This document shows positions 24,449 through 31,354 of a stretch of DNA of 49,999 nucleotides, in pieces. The notes beneath the pieces are model-generated. The model saw only the letters and a list, made by a program, of their open reading frames with translations, had not been told where the DNA came from and made no database searches. Numbering within the stretch: the first letter of the stretch is position 1; the number at the start of each line of letters is the position of its first letter. The translations under genes were made by a program, and so were the position numbers. The stretch is from an uncultured Pseudomonadota bacterium (GTDB lineage Bacteria; Pseudomonadota; Gammaproteobacteria; Steroidobacterales; Steroidobacteraceae): contig CAIYLH010000100.1 in the NCBI GenBank assembly GCA_903927005.1, positions 1 to 49,999 of the forward strand, written 5' to 3'.

Positions 24449-25612
24449 TCAGGCCGCCGCCGGCATCTGACCGAGCACAGCGCCACGGAATATCCGCTCC
24501 AGTGCCGCCGCGTCGACCGGGATGGGGTTGCCGCCAGCCGAAGGATCGATCGCGGCCTCTGCGCCGATCACGTGCGCCTGCTCGATGCTGACGCCGATCT
24601 CTGCGAGCGTGTGCGGAATACCCAGTTCGCGGCGCAACGCCAGCACCCAGGCGAACAGGGCTTCGTAGCCGGGGTTCGGCAGCCCCAGTGCGCGGGAGAT
24701 CAGCGCGCACTTATCCTCGATTGCATGGCGGTTGTACGCCATGACGTACGGCAGTATCACGGCATTGGTCAGGCCGTGATGGGTATCGAACCAGGAGCCG
24801 ACCGGGTGGGCCAGCGCGTGTACGCCGCCTAGCCCCTTCTGGAATGCGGTGGCGCCCATCGAGGCGGCTGCGAGCATCTGCGCGCGTGCCTCTAGGTCCT
24901 TGCCGTTAGCGCAGGCGCGCGGCAGGTAGATTGCGACCAGTCGCATGCCTTCCAGCGCGATGCCGTCTGCGAGCGGATGGAAGCCCGGCGCGCAGAAGGC
25001 TTCGAAGCAATGCACGAAGGCGTCGATGCCGGTTGCCGCGGTCACGGCGCGCGGCAGGCCGACGGTGAGTTCGGGATCCAGGATCACGACCTGCGGCAGC
25101 ATCTTCGGATGGAAGATGATCTTCTTCTGGTGGGTGGTGACGTTGAGGATCACGCCGGCGCGACCGACTTCGGAGCCGGTGCCGGCAGTCGTCGGAATCG
25201 CCACGATCGGTGCGATGCCGGCGGGGTCAGCGCGGGTCCACCAGTCGCCGATGTCTTCGAAGTCCCACAGCGCCCGGCTCTGGCCGGACATGAACGCGAT
25301 GACCTTGCCGGTGTCGAGTGCGGCGCCGCCACCCATCGCAACCACGCCGTCGTGATGGCCGGCGCGGAATACGGCAAGGCCTTCCTCGACATGGCTGCTT
25401 GAGGGATTGCCTTTGACGTTGCCGAATAGTCCGCCGCCGACCAGGCTGCGCGCCGTGGCGATCATCGGGTTGTCCAGCAGTCCCGCGTCGGTGACGATCA
25501 GCGGGTTCTTGATGCCGGTACGCAGGCAGGCCGCCGGCAGTTCTGCCAGCCGACCTGGGCCTGCCCAGATCGTGGTCGGATAGTTCCAGTTGCCCTTGAT
25601 CGCCGTGCTCAT
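24449..25612 (-). CDS. Iron-containing (group III) alcohol dehydrogenase
   Basis: 387 residues. The family's NAD-binding motif GGGAALDTGK and substrate-side loop IPTTAGTGSE are present. The metal ligands are visible as GIDAFVHCFEAF (Asp and His), GVHALAHPVG (His) and FDTHHGLTNA (His). Such enzymes interconvert alcohols and aldehydes with NAD(P). The start overlaps the aldehyde dehydrogenase stop by four bases (ATGA-type), and the amidotransferase follows after four bases. The canonical Puu pathway has no alcohol dehydrogenase, so its position between the aldehyde dehydrogenase and the hydrolase suggests that the gamma-glutamylated intermediate carries a hydroxyl group. Confidence 0.9.
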   Translation of the reverse strand: MSTAIKGNWNYPTTIWAGPGRLAELPAACLRTGIKNPLIVTDAGLLDNPMIATARSLVGGGLFGNVKGNPSSSHVEEGLAVFRAGHHDGVVAMGGGAALDTGKVIAFMSGQSRALWDFEDIGDWWTRADPAGIAPIVAIPTTAGTGSEVGRAGVILNVTTHQKKIIFHPKMLPQVVILDPELTVGLPRAVTAATGIDAFVHCFEAFCAPGFHPLADGIALEGMRLVAIYLPRACANGKDLEARAQMLAAASMGATAFQKGLGGVHALAHPVGSWFDTHHGLTNAVILPYVMAYNRHAIEDKCALISRALGLPNPGYEALFAWVLALRRELGIPHTLAEIGVSIEQAHVIGAEAAIDPSAGGNPIPVDAAALERIFRGAVLGQMPAAA

Positions 25613-27000
25613 GGCTTTATCCTGAAATGAAAGGACTTGGGGCGCGTCAGCTGCTCAAAGCCGACGCTGGAGAGGGTGCAGCCTCGACCCGAATGCTTCA
25701 CGCCCGTCCACGCCAGCGCAGGGTCGAGATAGTCGCAGCGATTGAGGAACACGGTGCCCGTCTCGAGCTCGTCGCCCAGCTGCCCGGCACGCTCCACGTC
25801 GGCTGAGAACAGCGCCGCGGTCAGGCCGAAGTCACTGTCGTTCATCAGCGCGATGGCCTGCTCGTCTGAGTGCACGCGCATGACGCCGACGGCCGGGCCG
25901 AAGGTCTCTTCGCGCATGATTCCCATGGAGTGGTCGACGTCGACCAGTAGCTGCGGCGCAAGGTACGGCGTGCCGTCCTTGTCCGCAGCGAAGCGGCTGG
26001 TGTCGACCAGCTGGCGTGCCCCACGGCGCACGGCGTCGGCAACCTGGCCGCGGACCGAATCGGCCGCTGAGGCGCGCACCACCGGTCCAAGCGTCGTCTC
26101 CGGATCCAGCGGCGAGCCGAGGCGGTAGTCGTGGCTCAGTGCCACGGCCCCTTCCACGAACGCATCGTAAAGGGCGTCGGCGACGTAGATGCGCTTGATG
26201 CCGCAGCAGGACTGGCCGGCGTTGAAGAATGCCCCGTCGACGAGGGTCTCGATCGCATGGGCGAGGTTCGCATCGGCGCGGACGTAGGCCGGGTCCTTGC
26301 CGCCGAGCTCCAGGCCCGCCGTAGCGAAGCCGCGCGCGGTCGCCGCGACGACGGCCCGGCCGCCGGCGACGGAGCCGGTGAAGCAGACGTTAGCGACGCG
26401 CGCGTCGGCCATCAGCCGTGAGGTGTCGGTGTGCGACAGGTGCAGGTACTGGAACACGCCTGCCGGCAGACCTGCGGCCGCGAACGCCTCGGCGAAGCGC
26501 TCCGCGCACAGCGGCGTCTGGTGGGAGTGCTTGAGCACGACCGCATTGCCTGCGATCAGCGCGGGCATCACCGCGTTCACGGCGGTGAGGTAGGGGTAGT
26601 TCCACGGCGCGACCACGGCGACGACGCCGAGCGGGACGCGCTTGATCTGCCGGCTAAAGCCCTCTTTCTCGCCGGGCTGCACGGCCGCCAGTGCCTGCGG
26701 GGCTATCGCCAGCATGTGGCGCGAGCGCTCTTCGAAGCCGCGTACCTCGCCCGGGGCATGGCGCACGGGGCGCCCCATCTGCCAGCTGATCTCGGCTGCG
26801 ATCACGGCGCTCTGGGCGACGAACGCGTCGACAGCGCGGCTCAACAGCGCAATGCGCTCGCTCAGCGGCGTGCGCGCCCAGTGGCGCTGCGACTCGACCG
26901 CGCGCGTCAGCGCCGCATCGATCGCTGCGCCGTCGGCCAGGGGTCGCTCGACGTAGATGCGTCCGTCGACCGGGCTTATGGTCTTTTGAATGTCACTCAT
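25609..27000 (-). CDS. NAD(P)-dependent aldehyde dehydrogenase
   Basis: 463 residues. Aldehyde dehydrogenase motifs: VVAPWNYPYLTAVNAVMPALIAGN, FTGSVAGGRAV (cofactor), LELGGKDPAYV with the general-base glutamate, and FFNAGQSCCGIKR with the catalytic cysteine directly after GQS. It is slightly shorter than the usual ~480-500. It probably oxidises the gamma-glutamyl aminoaldehyde made in this pathway to the acid, the step done by PuuC in E. coli. The gene begins nine bases after the ligase stop and overlaps the alcohol dehydrogenase, so the three are expressed together. It may also serve the PuuB-type product made by the opposite-strand operon, which has no aldehyde dehydrogenase of its own. Confidence 0.88.
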   Translation of the reverse strand: MSDIQKTISPVDGRIYVERPLADGAAIDAALTRAVESQRHWARTPLSERIALLSRAVDAFVAQSAVIAAEISWQMGRPVRHAPGEVRGFEERSRHMLAIAPQALAAVQPGEKEGFSRQIKRVPLGVVAVVAPWNYPYLTAVNAVMPALIAGNAVVLKHSHQTPLCAERFAEAFAAAGLPAGVFQYLHLSHTDTSRLMADARVANVCFTGSVAGGRAVVAATARGFATAGLELGGKDPAYVRADANLAHAIETLVDGAFFNAGQSCCGIKRIYVADALYDAFVEGAVALSHDYRLGSPLDPETTLGPVVRASAADSVRGQVADAVRRGARQLVDTSRFAADKDGTPYLAPQLLVDVDHSMGIMREETFGPAVGVMRVHSDEQAIALMNDSDFGLTAALFSADVERAGQLGDELETGTVFLNRCDYLDPALAWTGVKHSGRGCTLSSVGFEQLTRPKSFHFRIKP

Positions 27001-27009
27001 GTCGTGGCG

Positions 27010-28377
27010 TCAGATGATTTCGAAATAGCGGGCGAGTTCCCAGTCGGTGATCGCCTTTCTGAACTCCCGCTCCTCGTGCTGGCGCGTCACGGCGTGATGC
27101 TCAACGAAGGCGTCGCCAAACAACTCGCGGCCGGCCTTCGAGGCGAGCAGCCGTTCGGCCGCTTCGTGCAGCGTGGATGGCAGCCGGCGCTTCTTGGCGT
27201 GCTCGCGCTCGTAGGCATTGCCGTTGATCGGCGCGTCAGGCTCGATCTTGTGTTCGATGCCCCACAGTCCCGAACCGATCGCGACCGACAGCGCGAGGTA
27301 GGGGTTGATGTCCGCCGCGGCGATGCGGTATTCGACGCGCTGGCTGGACGGGCCGCCCTTGATCACGCGCAGTGCGGTGGTGCGGTTCTCGACGCCCCAG
27401 GTCGCCGAGGTCGGCGCCCAAAAGCCAGGTACCAGGCGCGAGTAGCTGTTCACGGTCGAGGCGACCATCGACAGCAGTTCAGGCATCAGCGCCTGTTGGC
27501 CACCGATGAACCAGCGCATCGCGTCAGACATCTCGTCGGACTGCGACGGGTCGTGAAACACGGTCTTGCCATCGAGCGTCTTCATCGAGACATGCAGGTG
27601 GCCGCTCTGGCCCGGCACGCTGTTCGACCACTTGGCCATGAACGTCGCCATCAGGCCATGCCGCTGCGCCAGCACCTTGGTGAAGGTCTTGAACAGCGCC
27701 GCCCGGTCGGCCGCCTCGAGCGCCTCGCAGTAGACGAGTGCCGCTTCGAGCACGCCCGGACCGGTCTCGGTGTGCAGGCCCTCGATCGGGAAGCGCATTG
27801 ACTGGCTCAGGTCCAGCAGCTCCTGGTAGAGCTCGGCGTGGACGGTGCTGCGCAGCATCGAGTAGCCGAAGGAGCCCGGCGTCATCGGCTTGAGGTCGCG
27901 ATAGCCCTTCTCGCGCACCGAGTCCGGGGTCTCCTCGAACATGAAGAACTCGAATTCCGCGGCGGCACTGACGGCGTAGCCCATGCCGCGGGCACGCTCG
28001 AGCACACGCCGCAGCGTGGCTCGCGGGCAGACGCTTTCGGCATGGCCGGCAAACTCACCCAGGAACAGCGCCGTCTTCGGCTCCCACGGGATCTCCCGCA
28101 GCGTGCCTGGCAGGACGCGCACGGCGGCATCCGGGTAGGCGGTGTGCCAGCCGGTGAACTTCAGGTTATCGATCAGCTGGTCGCTGGAGTCCCAGCCGAG
28201 GATGACGTCGCAGAACCCCAGCCCCTTGTCGAGTGCAGCGAGGAACTTGTCACGGGCGAGGTACTTGCCGCGCATGATGCCGTCGCCGTCGAAGACGCCG
28301 AGCTTCACGTGCTCTATGCCGCGATCCTGAATGAATTGCCGCGCGGTGGCGACATCGTGGGCGGTGTTCGGATCCAT
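27010..28377 (-). CDS. Second glutamine-synthetase-family ligase (gamma-glutamyl amide synthetase)
   Basis: 455 residues, first gene of the long minus-strand operon. Catalytic blocks: SAAAEFEFFMFEE, ETGPGVLEAAL, FMAKWSNSVPGQSGHLHVSM, WGVENRTTALRVI and RVEYRIAAADINPYLAL. The N-terminal KLGVFDGDGIMRGKYL replaces the D-x-N-G segment of the PuuA-like ligase, so this is a distinct subgroup, probably with a different amine. ATG 28377 follows GGGGAAAC; longer in-frame extensions (to 29070) run through the divergent EF-G-like gene and are excluded. A -10-like TATCAT lies about 44 bases upstream. Ligases of this kind attach glutamate to putrescine, ethanolamine or isopropylamine in known pathways. Confidence 0.86.
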   Translation of the reverse strand: MDPNTAHDVATARQFIQDRGIEHVKLGVFDGDGIMRGKYLARDKFLAALDKGLGFCDVILGWDSSDQLIDNLKFTGWHTAYPDAAVRVLPGTLREIPWEPKTALFLGEFAGHAESVCPRATLRRVLERARGMGYAVSAAAEFEFFMFEETPDSVREKGYRDLKPMTPGSFGYSMLRSTVHAELYQELLDLSQSMRFPIEGLHTETGPGVLEAALVYCEALEAADRAALFKTFTKVLAQRHGLMATFMAKWSNSVPGQSGHLHVSMKTLDGKTVFHDPSQSDEMSDAMRWFIGGQQALMPELLSMVASTVNSYSRLVPGFWAPTSATWGVENRTTALRVIKGGPSSQRVEYRIAAADINPYLALSVAIGSGLWGIEHKIEPDAPINGNAYEREHAKKRRLPSTLHEAAERLLASKAGRELFGDAFVEHHAVTRQHEEREFRKAITDWELARYFEII

Positions 28378-28420
28378 GGTTTCCCCGGAGCGGCTGGCGA
28401 AAAGAAAAGGTCGGCCGCGA

Positions 28421-28426
28421 ATGATA
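28421..28426 (-). promoter_or_regulatory. Candidate -10 box (TATCAT) for the minus-strand amine operon
   Basis: TATCAT reads leftward at 28426-28421, placing the start site near 28414 and the ATG at 28377 about 37 bases downstream. The hexamer 17 bases upstream (CGGGCA) is a poor -35, so an activator may be needed. Confidence 0.35.
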
Positions 28427-28566
28427 GCGCCTAACCGCACTATTGCCCGCCGCCGGGTGGGGCGCTGATGTTGCGTTGCGGCGTATGCCGGTTGCAAGTG
28501 CCTGTGGCGGGCCTGCCCCGCTGGCGGCTGCGGAAGATGCGGAGCAGGGGCGCAGCGCCAGTCGGG

Positions 28567-28572
28567 TAGCGT
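28567..28572 (+). promoter_or_regulatory. Candidate -10 box (TAGCGT) for the EF-G-like gene
   Basis: TAGCGT lies in GGGTAGCGTGTG, the same 12-base string that carries the -10 of the spermidine dehydrogenase promoter. The start site would be near 28579, giving a very short leader that begins with the ribosome binding site CGGAGG (28578-28583). No good -35 hexamer is seen. Confidence 0.35.
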
Positions 28573-28588
28573 GTGAGCGGAGGTACCT

Positions 28589-30637
28589 ATGCCCAACGAA
28601 CTCCCGAATTTGTGCAATGTCGCCCTGGTCGGCCAGGCCGGCAGCGGCAAGACGACCCTGGCCGAGGCCCTGCTGCATGCCGCCGGAGCACTCCGCGTCC
28701 GCGGTAGTGTGCCGCGCGGTACGACGGTTTGTGACTTCGACCCGCTTGAACGGCGCCACCAGCACTCCCTGGATGCCGCCGTCTGCGGCTTCGAGTCGCA
28801 CGGCCGACGCGTGACCCTGATCGATACGCCGGGAACCCCGGATTTCATCGGCCGGGCGATCAGCGTGCTTGCCGCGGTGGAGGCCGTGGCGGTCGTGATC
28901 AACGCCGAGACTGGCCCGGAGCCTGTTGCCGTGCGGCTGATGGAGGAGGCCCGCGAACGCGGTCTGTGCCGCTTCCTGGTGGTCAATCGGATCGATGCCC
29001 CGGACGCAGATCCGGCCGGGATCCTGTCAGTCCTGCGCGAGACCTTTGGTCGTGAGTGCCTGCCGCTCAACCTGCCCGCCGACCACGGCCGGGCAGTCGT
29101 CGACTGTTACTTCCAGTCTGCCGGTCCTGCCACTGACGTGGGCTCTGTCGCCGCTGCCCACGAGGCGATCGTCGACCAGGTCGTCGAGGTCGACGAGGCC
29201 TTGATGACCCGCCATCTGGAACAGAGCGGATCGGTCACGCTCGAGCAGTTGCACGGTGCGTTCGAGCAGGCGCTGCGCGAGGGACATCTGGTGCCGGTCT
29301 GTTTCGTCTCCGCCGAGAGCGGCGTGGGCGTGGCCGAGCTGTTGCGGGTGCTGACGGAGCTTGCGCCGTCACCGGCCGAGGGTAACCCGCCTGCGTTCCT
29401 GCGCGGCGAGGGGACGGCGGCGAAGCCGGTGAAGGTGCTGCCGGATCCGGACCTGCATGTCGTGGCGCACGTGTTCAAGGTCATGATTGACCCGTATGTA
29501 GGCAAGATTGGGGTGCTGCGAGTGCATCAGGGCACTATTCGGCCGGGCCAGCTGCTTTACGTCGGCGATTCCCGCAAGCCCATTCGCGTGCCGCAGCTGT
29601 CGCGCCTGCAGGGCAAGGAGTCGCGACCGTTGCCGGCCGCAGGCCCGGGTGTGATCTGTGCGATAGCCAAGGTCGATGAACTGCACTTCGACGCGGTGCT
29701 GCACGATTCGCATGAGGAGGACCACCTGCATCTGCGCTCGGTGCGCCTGCCGCCTTCGATGCTAGGGGTGGCGATTGAGGCGCAGAAGCGGGGTGACGAG
29801 CAGCGTCTGGCCGACACCCTGCACAAGCTGGTTGAGGAAGATCCCAGCGTGCGCATCGAGCATCCACCTGGTAGTGGCGAGACGGTGCTGTATGGCATGG
29901 GCGAACTGCACCTGCGGCTGCTACTGGAGCGCATGACCGAGCGCTTTGCTGTGCAGGTACGTACCCACCCGCCGCGCATCCCATATCGCGAGACAGTCAC
30001 GCAGGTGGCCGAGGCGACCTATCGTCACAAGAAGCAGACCGGTGGCGCTGGCCAGTTCGGCGAGGTTCGGCTGCGGGTCGAGCCGCTGCCACGGGGGGCG
30101 GGTTTCGAGTTCGTCGACGAGGTCGTGGGCGGTGCGATCCCCGGGCAGTTCATTCCGGCGGTCGAGAAGGGCGTGCGCCTGGCACTGGGCGGTGGCGTCA
30201 TCGCCGGCTTCGAGATCGGGGACGTGCGGGTCACACTGCTTGATGGCAAGCATCATCCGGTGGATTCGAAGGAAATTGCGTTCGTGACGGCAGGTCGGCA
30301 TGCATTTGAGGAGGCGGCGGCGCACGGTGCGCCGGTTGTGCTGGAGCCGGTGGTGCGCGTCGAGGTGTCAGCGCCAGGCGGCTCGATCGGTGATGTGACG
30401 GCGGATCTGGCTGCGCGCCGCGGGCGCGTGACGGGCCAGTCATCGGCGTCCGGCGGCGGCTTGACCGTCAGTGCGCTGGTGCCGCTGGCGGAACTGACCG
30501 ACTACGCGATGCGCCTCAAGGCTCTGACGGCGGGGCAGGGTGTCTATTCGCTGGATCTTAGTCACTACGAGGCCGTGCCGGGCCGTCGTCAGCAGGAACT
30601 CGTTGCGGCGTGGACGCCGCACGCGCACTCGACCTGA
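28589..30637 (+). CDS. Elongation factor G-like GTPase (EF-G2/FusA2 type)
   Basis: 682 residues with the EF-G domain order: GTPase domain, domain II, then the III-V region (TGGAGQFGEVRLRVEP and GVRLALGGGVIAGFEI are domain IV/V-like). P-loop GQAGSGKTT is at 15-23. The switch II motif is DTPGTPDF (79-86): Thr83 replaces the histidine that activates water in EF-G (DTPGHVDF). The guanine-specificity motif is NRID (133-136) instead of NKxD. The RGTTVCDFDPLERR segment replacing the usual switch I is typical of the FusA2-like paralogues, which do not substitute for EF-G. A strong ribosome binding site, CGGAGG, precedes the ATG. It is divergent from the amine operon, with no functional tie visible. 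Its role may be ribosome-associated but distinct from canonical translocation. Confidence 0.88.
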   Translation: MPNELPNLCNVALVGQAGSGKTTLAEALLHAAGALRVRGSVPRGTTVCDFDPLERRHQHSLDAAVCGFESHGRRVTLIDTPGTPDFIGRAISVLAAVEAVAVVINAETGPEPVAVRLMEEARERGLCRFLVVNRIDAPDADPAGILSVLRETFGRECLPLNLPADHGRAVVDCYFQSAGPATDVGSVAAAHEAIVDQVVEVDEALMTRHLEQSGSVTLEQLHGAFEQALREGHLVPVCFVSAESGVGVAELLRVLTELAPSPAEGNPPAFLRGEGTAAKPVKVLPDPDLHVVAHVFKVMIDPYVGKIGVLRVHQGTIRPGQLLYVGDSRKPIRVPQLSRLQGKESRPLPAAGPGVICAIAKVDELHFDAVLHDSHEEDHLHLRSVRLPPSMLGVAIEAQKRGDEQRLADTLHKLVEEDPSVRIEHPPGSGETVLYGMGELHLRLLLERMTERFAVQVRTHPPRIPYRETVTQVAEATYRHKKQTGGAGQFGEVRLRVEPLPRGAGFEFVDEVVGGAIPGQFIPAVEKGVRLALGGGVIAGFEIGDVRVTLLDGKHHPVDSKEIAFVTAGRHAFEEAAAHGAPVVLEPVVRVEVSAPGGSIGDVTADLAARRGRVTGQSSASGGGLTVSALVPLAELTDYAMRLKALTAGQGVYSLDLSHYEAVPGRRQQELVAAWTPHAHST

Positions 30638-30662
30638 GCAGGCGCGCTGGGCGGCAAGGATC

Positions 30663-30668
30663 TAGAAT
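30663..30668 (+). promoter_or_regulatory. -10-like box (TAGAAT) upstream of the small membrane protein
   Basis: TAGAAT ends six bases before a GTG at 30675 that is in frame with the small membrane protein. It either makes a leaderless GTG-started mRNA or gives a 51-base leader to the ATG at 30726. Confidence 0.4.
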
Positions 30669-30725
30669 GCGCACGTGCACGGCGTTGCCGTGCGCTTTCC
30701 AAATCCTGCTGTCGACGAGCGCGCC

Positions 30726-30899
30726 ATGAAGATTGCCAAACCCCTGTTGCTGGTCTCCACCCCCATCGGCGTGTTTGCGGGTCTGCGCGAGGCGTGGCGC
30801 TTTCACTGGTGGCTGGCGCTGTTGATGGCCTTGTTGCTGGCCGTCATCGGCGCGTTTTGCTGGCTGACGGTGCGCGTGGCGCGGCGCGAGGCTCGCTGA
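30726..30899 (+). CDS. Small uncharacterised membrane protein
   Basis: 57 residues from ATG 30726 (MKIAKPLLLVSTPIGVFAG...). The first hydrophobic stretch (about residues 5-18) and a second, longer one (about 25-49, WWLALLMALLLAVIGAFCWL) predict a two-helix or hairpin inner membrane protein with a basic C-terminus (RVARREAR). An in-frame GTG at 30675 lies exactly six bases after a -10-like TAGAAT, so a 74-residue leaderless version is possible, but its added residues look unlike a protein N-terminus. No family is recognised. It is isolated between the EF-G-like gene and the convergent cupin gene. Confidence 0.6.
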   Translation: MKIAKPLLLVSTPIGVFAGLREAWRFHWWLALLMALLLAVIGAFCWLTVRVARREAR

Positions 30900-30906
30900 C
30901 AATTCG

Positions 30907-31296
30907 CTAGAGGATGTCCTCGCGCACGGCGCCCGGCTGCGCAGGATCGTGCGCCTCGGTGTTGAAGCCGATCAGCACCATCATGCCCGGTCCGGGATTG
31001 CGGTAAGCGTGCGTGACGCCGGCTGGAATCGTGAACCGCCAGGTCTCGCCGGCCGGCACCTCGACGTCGCGCAGTACACCGTCTTCCTTCAGTCGCACTT
31101 GCGCAGGTCCCGTGATCACCGTGATCTCGGTGCCAGCGAGGTGGCGGTGATTGCCGCGCACGCAGCCAGGCTCGGTGAGCACGACGTGCACGTTGCGCTT
31201 GTCCCCGAGGTGGCTCTCATCGACCGGTTCGAACAACGAGCCGCGGTGGTCGTGGTGCGTCCGGATCGGTTCTATCACTGTCTTGAAGGTTGGCAT
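30907..31296 (-). CDS. Cupin-domain protein (sugar-nucleotide/CapF C-terminal-like)
   Basis: 129 residues, a single small beta-barrel. GCVRGNHRHLAGTEITVITGPAQVRL contains the histidines and glutamate of the first cupin motif, and VPAGETWRFTIPAGVTHAYRNPG the second. The GNHRH...TE arrangement resembles the cupin found at the end of CapF and in WxcM-like/dTDP-sugar isomerase relatives, so it may act on a nucleotide sugar or bind a polar ligand. ATG 31296 follows GGGGAGCC; longer in-frame extensions translate the antisense of the upstream gene's Pro-rich region and are excluded. It follows the FecR/DUF6600 gene by about 58 bases on the same strand. No sugar-biosynthesis genes are nearby, so the function stays open. 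Confidence 0.78.
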   Translation of the reverse strand: MPTFKTVIEPIRTHHDHRGSLFEPVDESHLGDKRNVHVVLTEPGCVRGNHRHLAGTEITVITGPAQVRLKEDGVLRDVEVPAGETWRFTIPAGVTHAYRNPGPGMMVLIGFNTEAHDPAQPGAVREDIL

Positions 31297-31354
31297 TGGC
31301 TCCCCGGCCAGGTCGTCGCGGCCTGGCCGAGGATAGCAGCCGAAGCGTTCGCTC

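Noticed and set aside
26431-27801. 456-codon plus-strand frame over the aldehyde dehydrogenase and second ligase
   Set aside because: Antisense shadow; it has no recognisable domain, and the minus-strand genes carry complete catalytic motifs.
11649-28377. Insertion-sequence or integrase-driven origin of the amine island
   Set aside because: No transposase, terminal repeats, tRNA or attachment-site duplication were found at its borders; base composition matches the neighbourhood apart from the short AT-rich promoter at 16433-16462.
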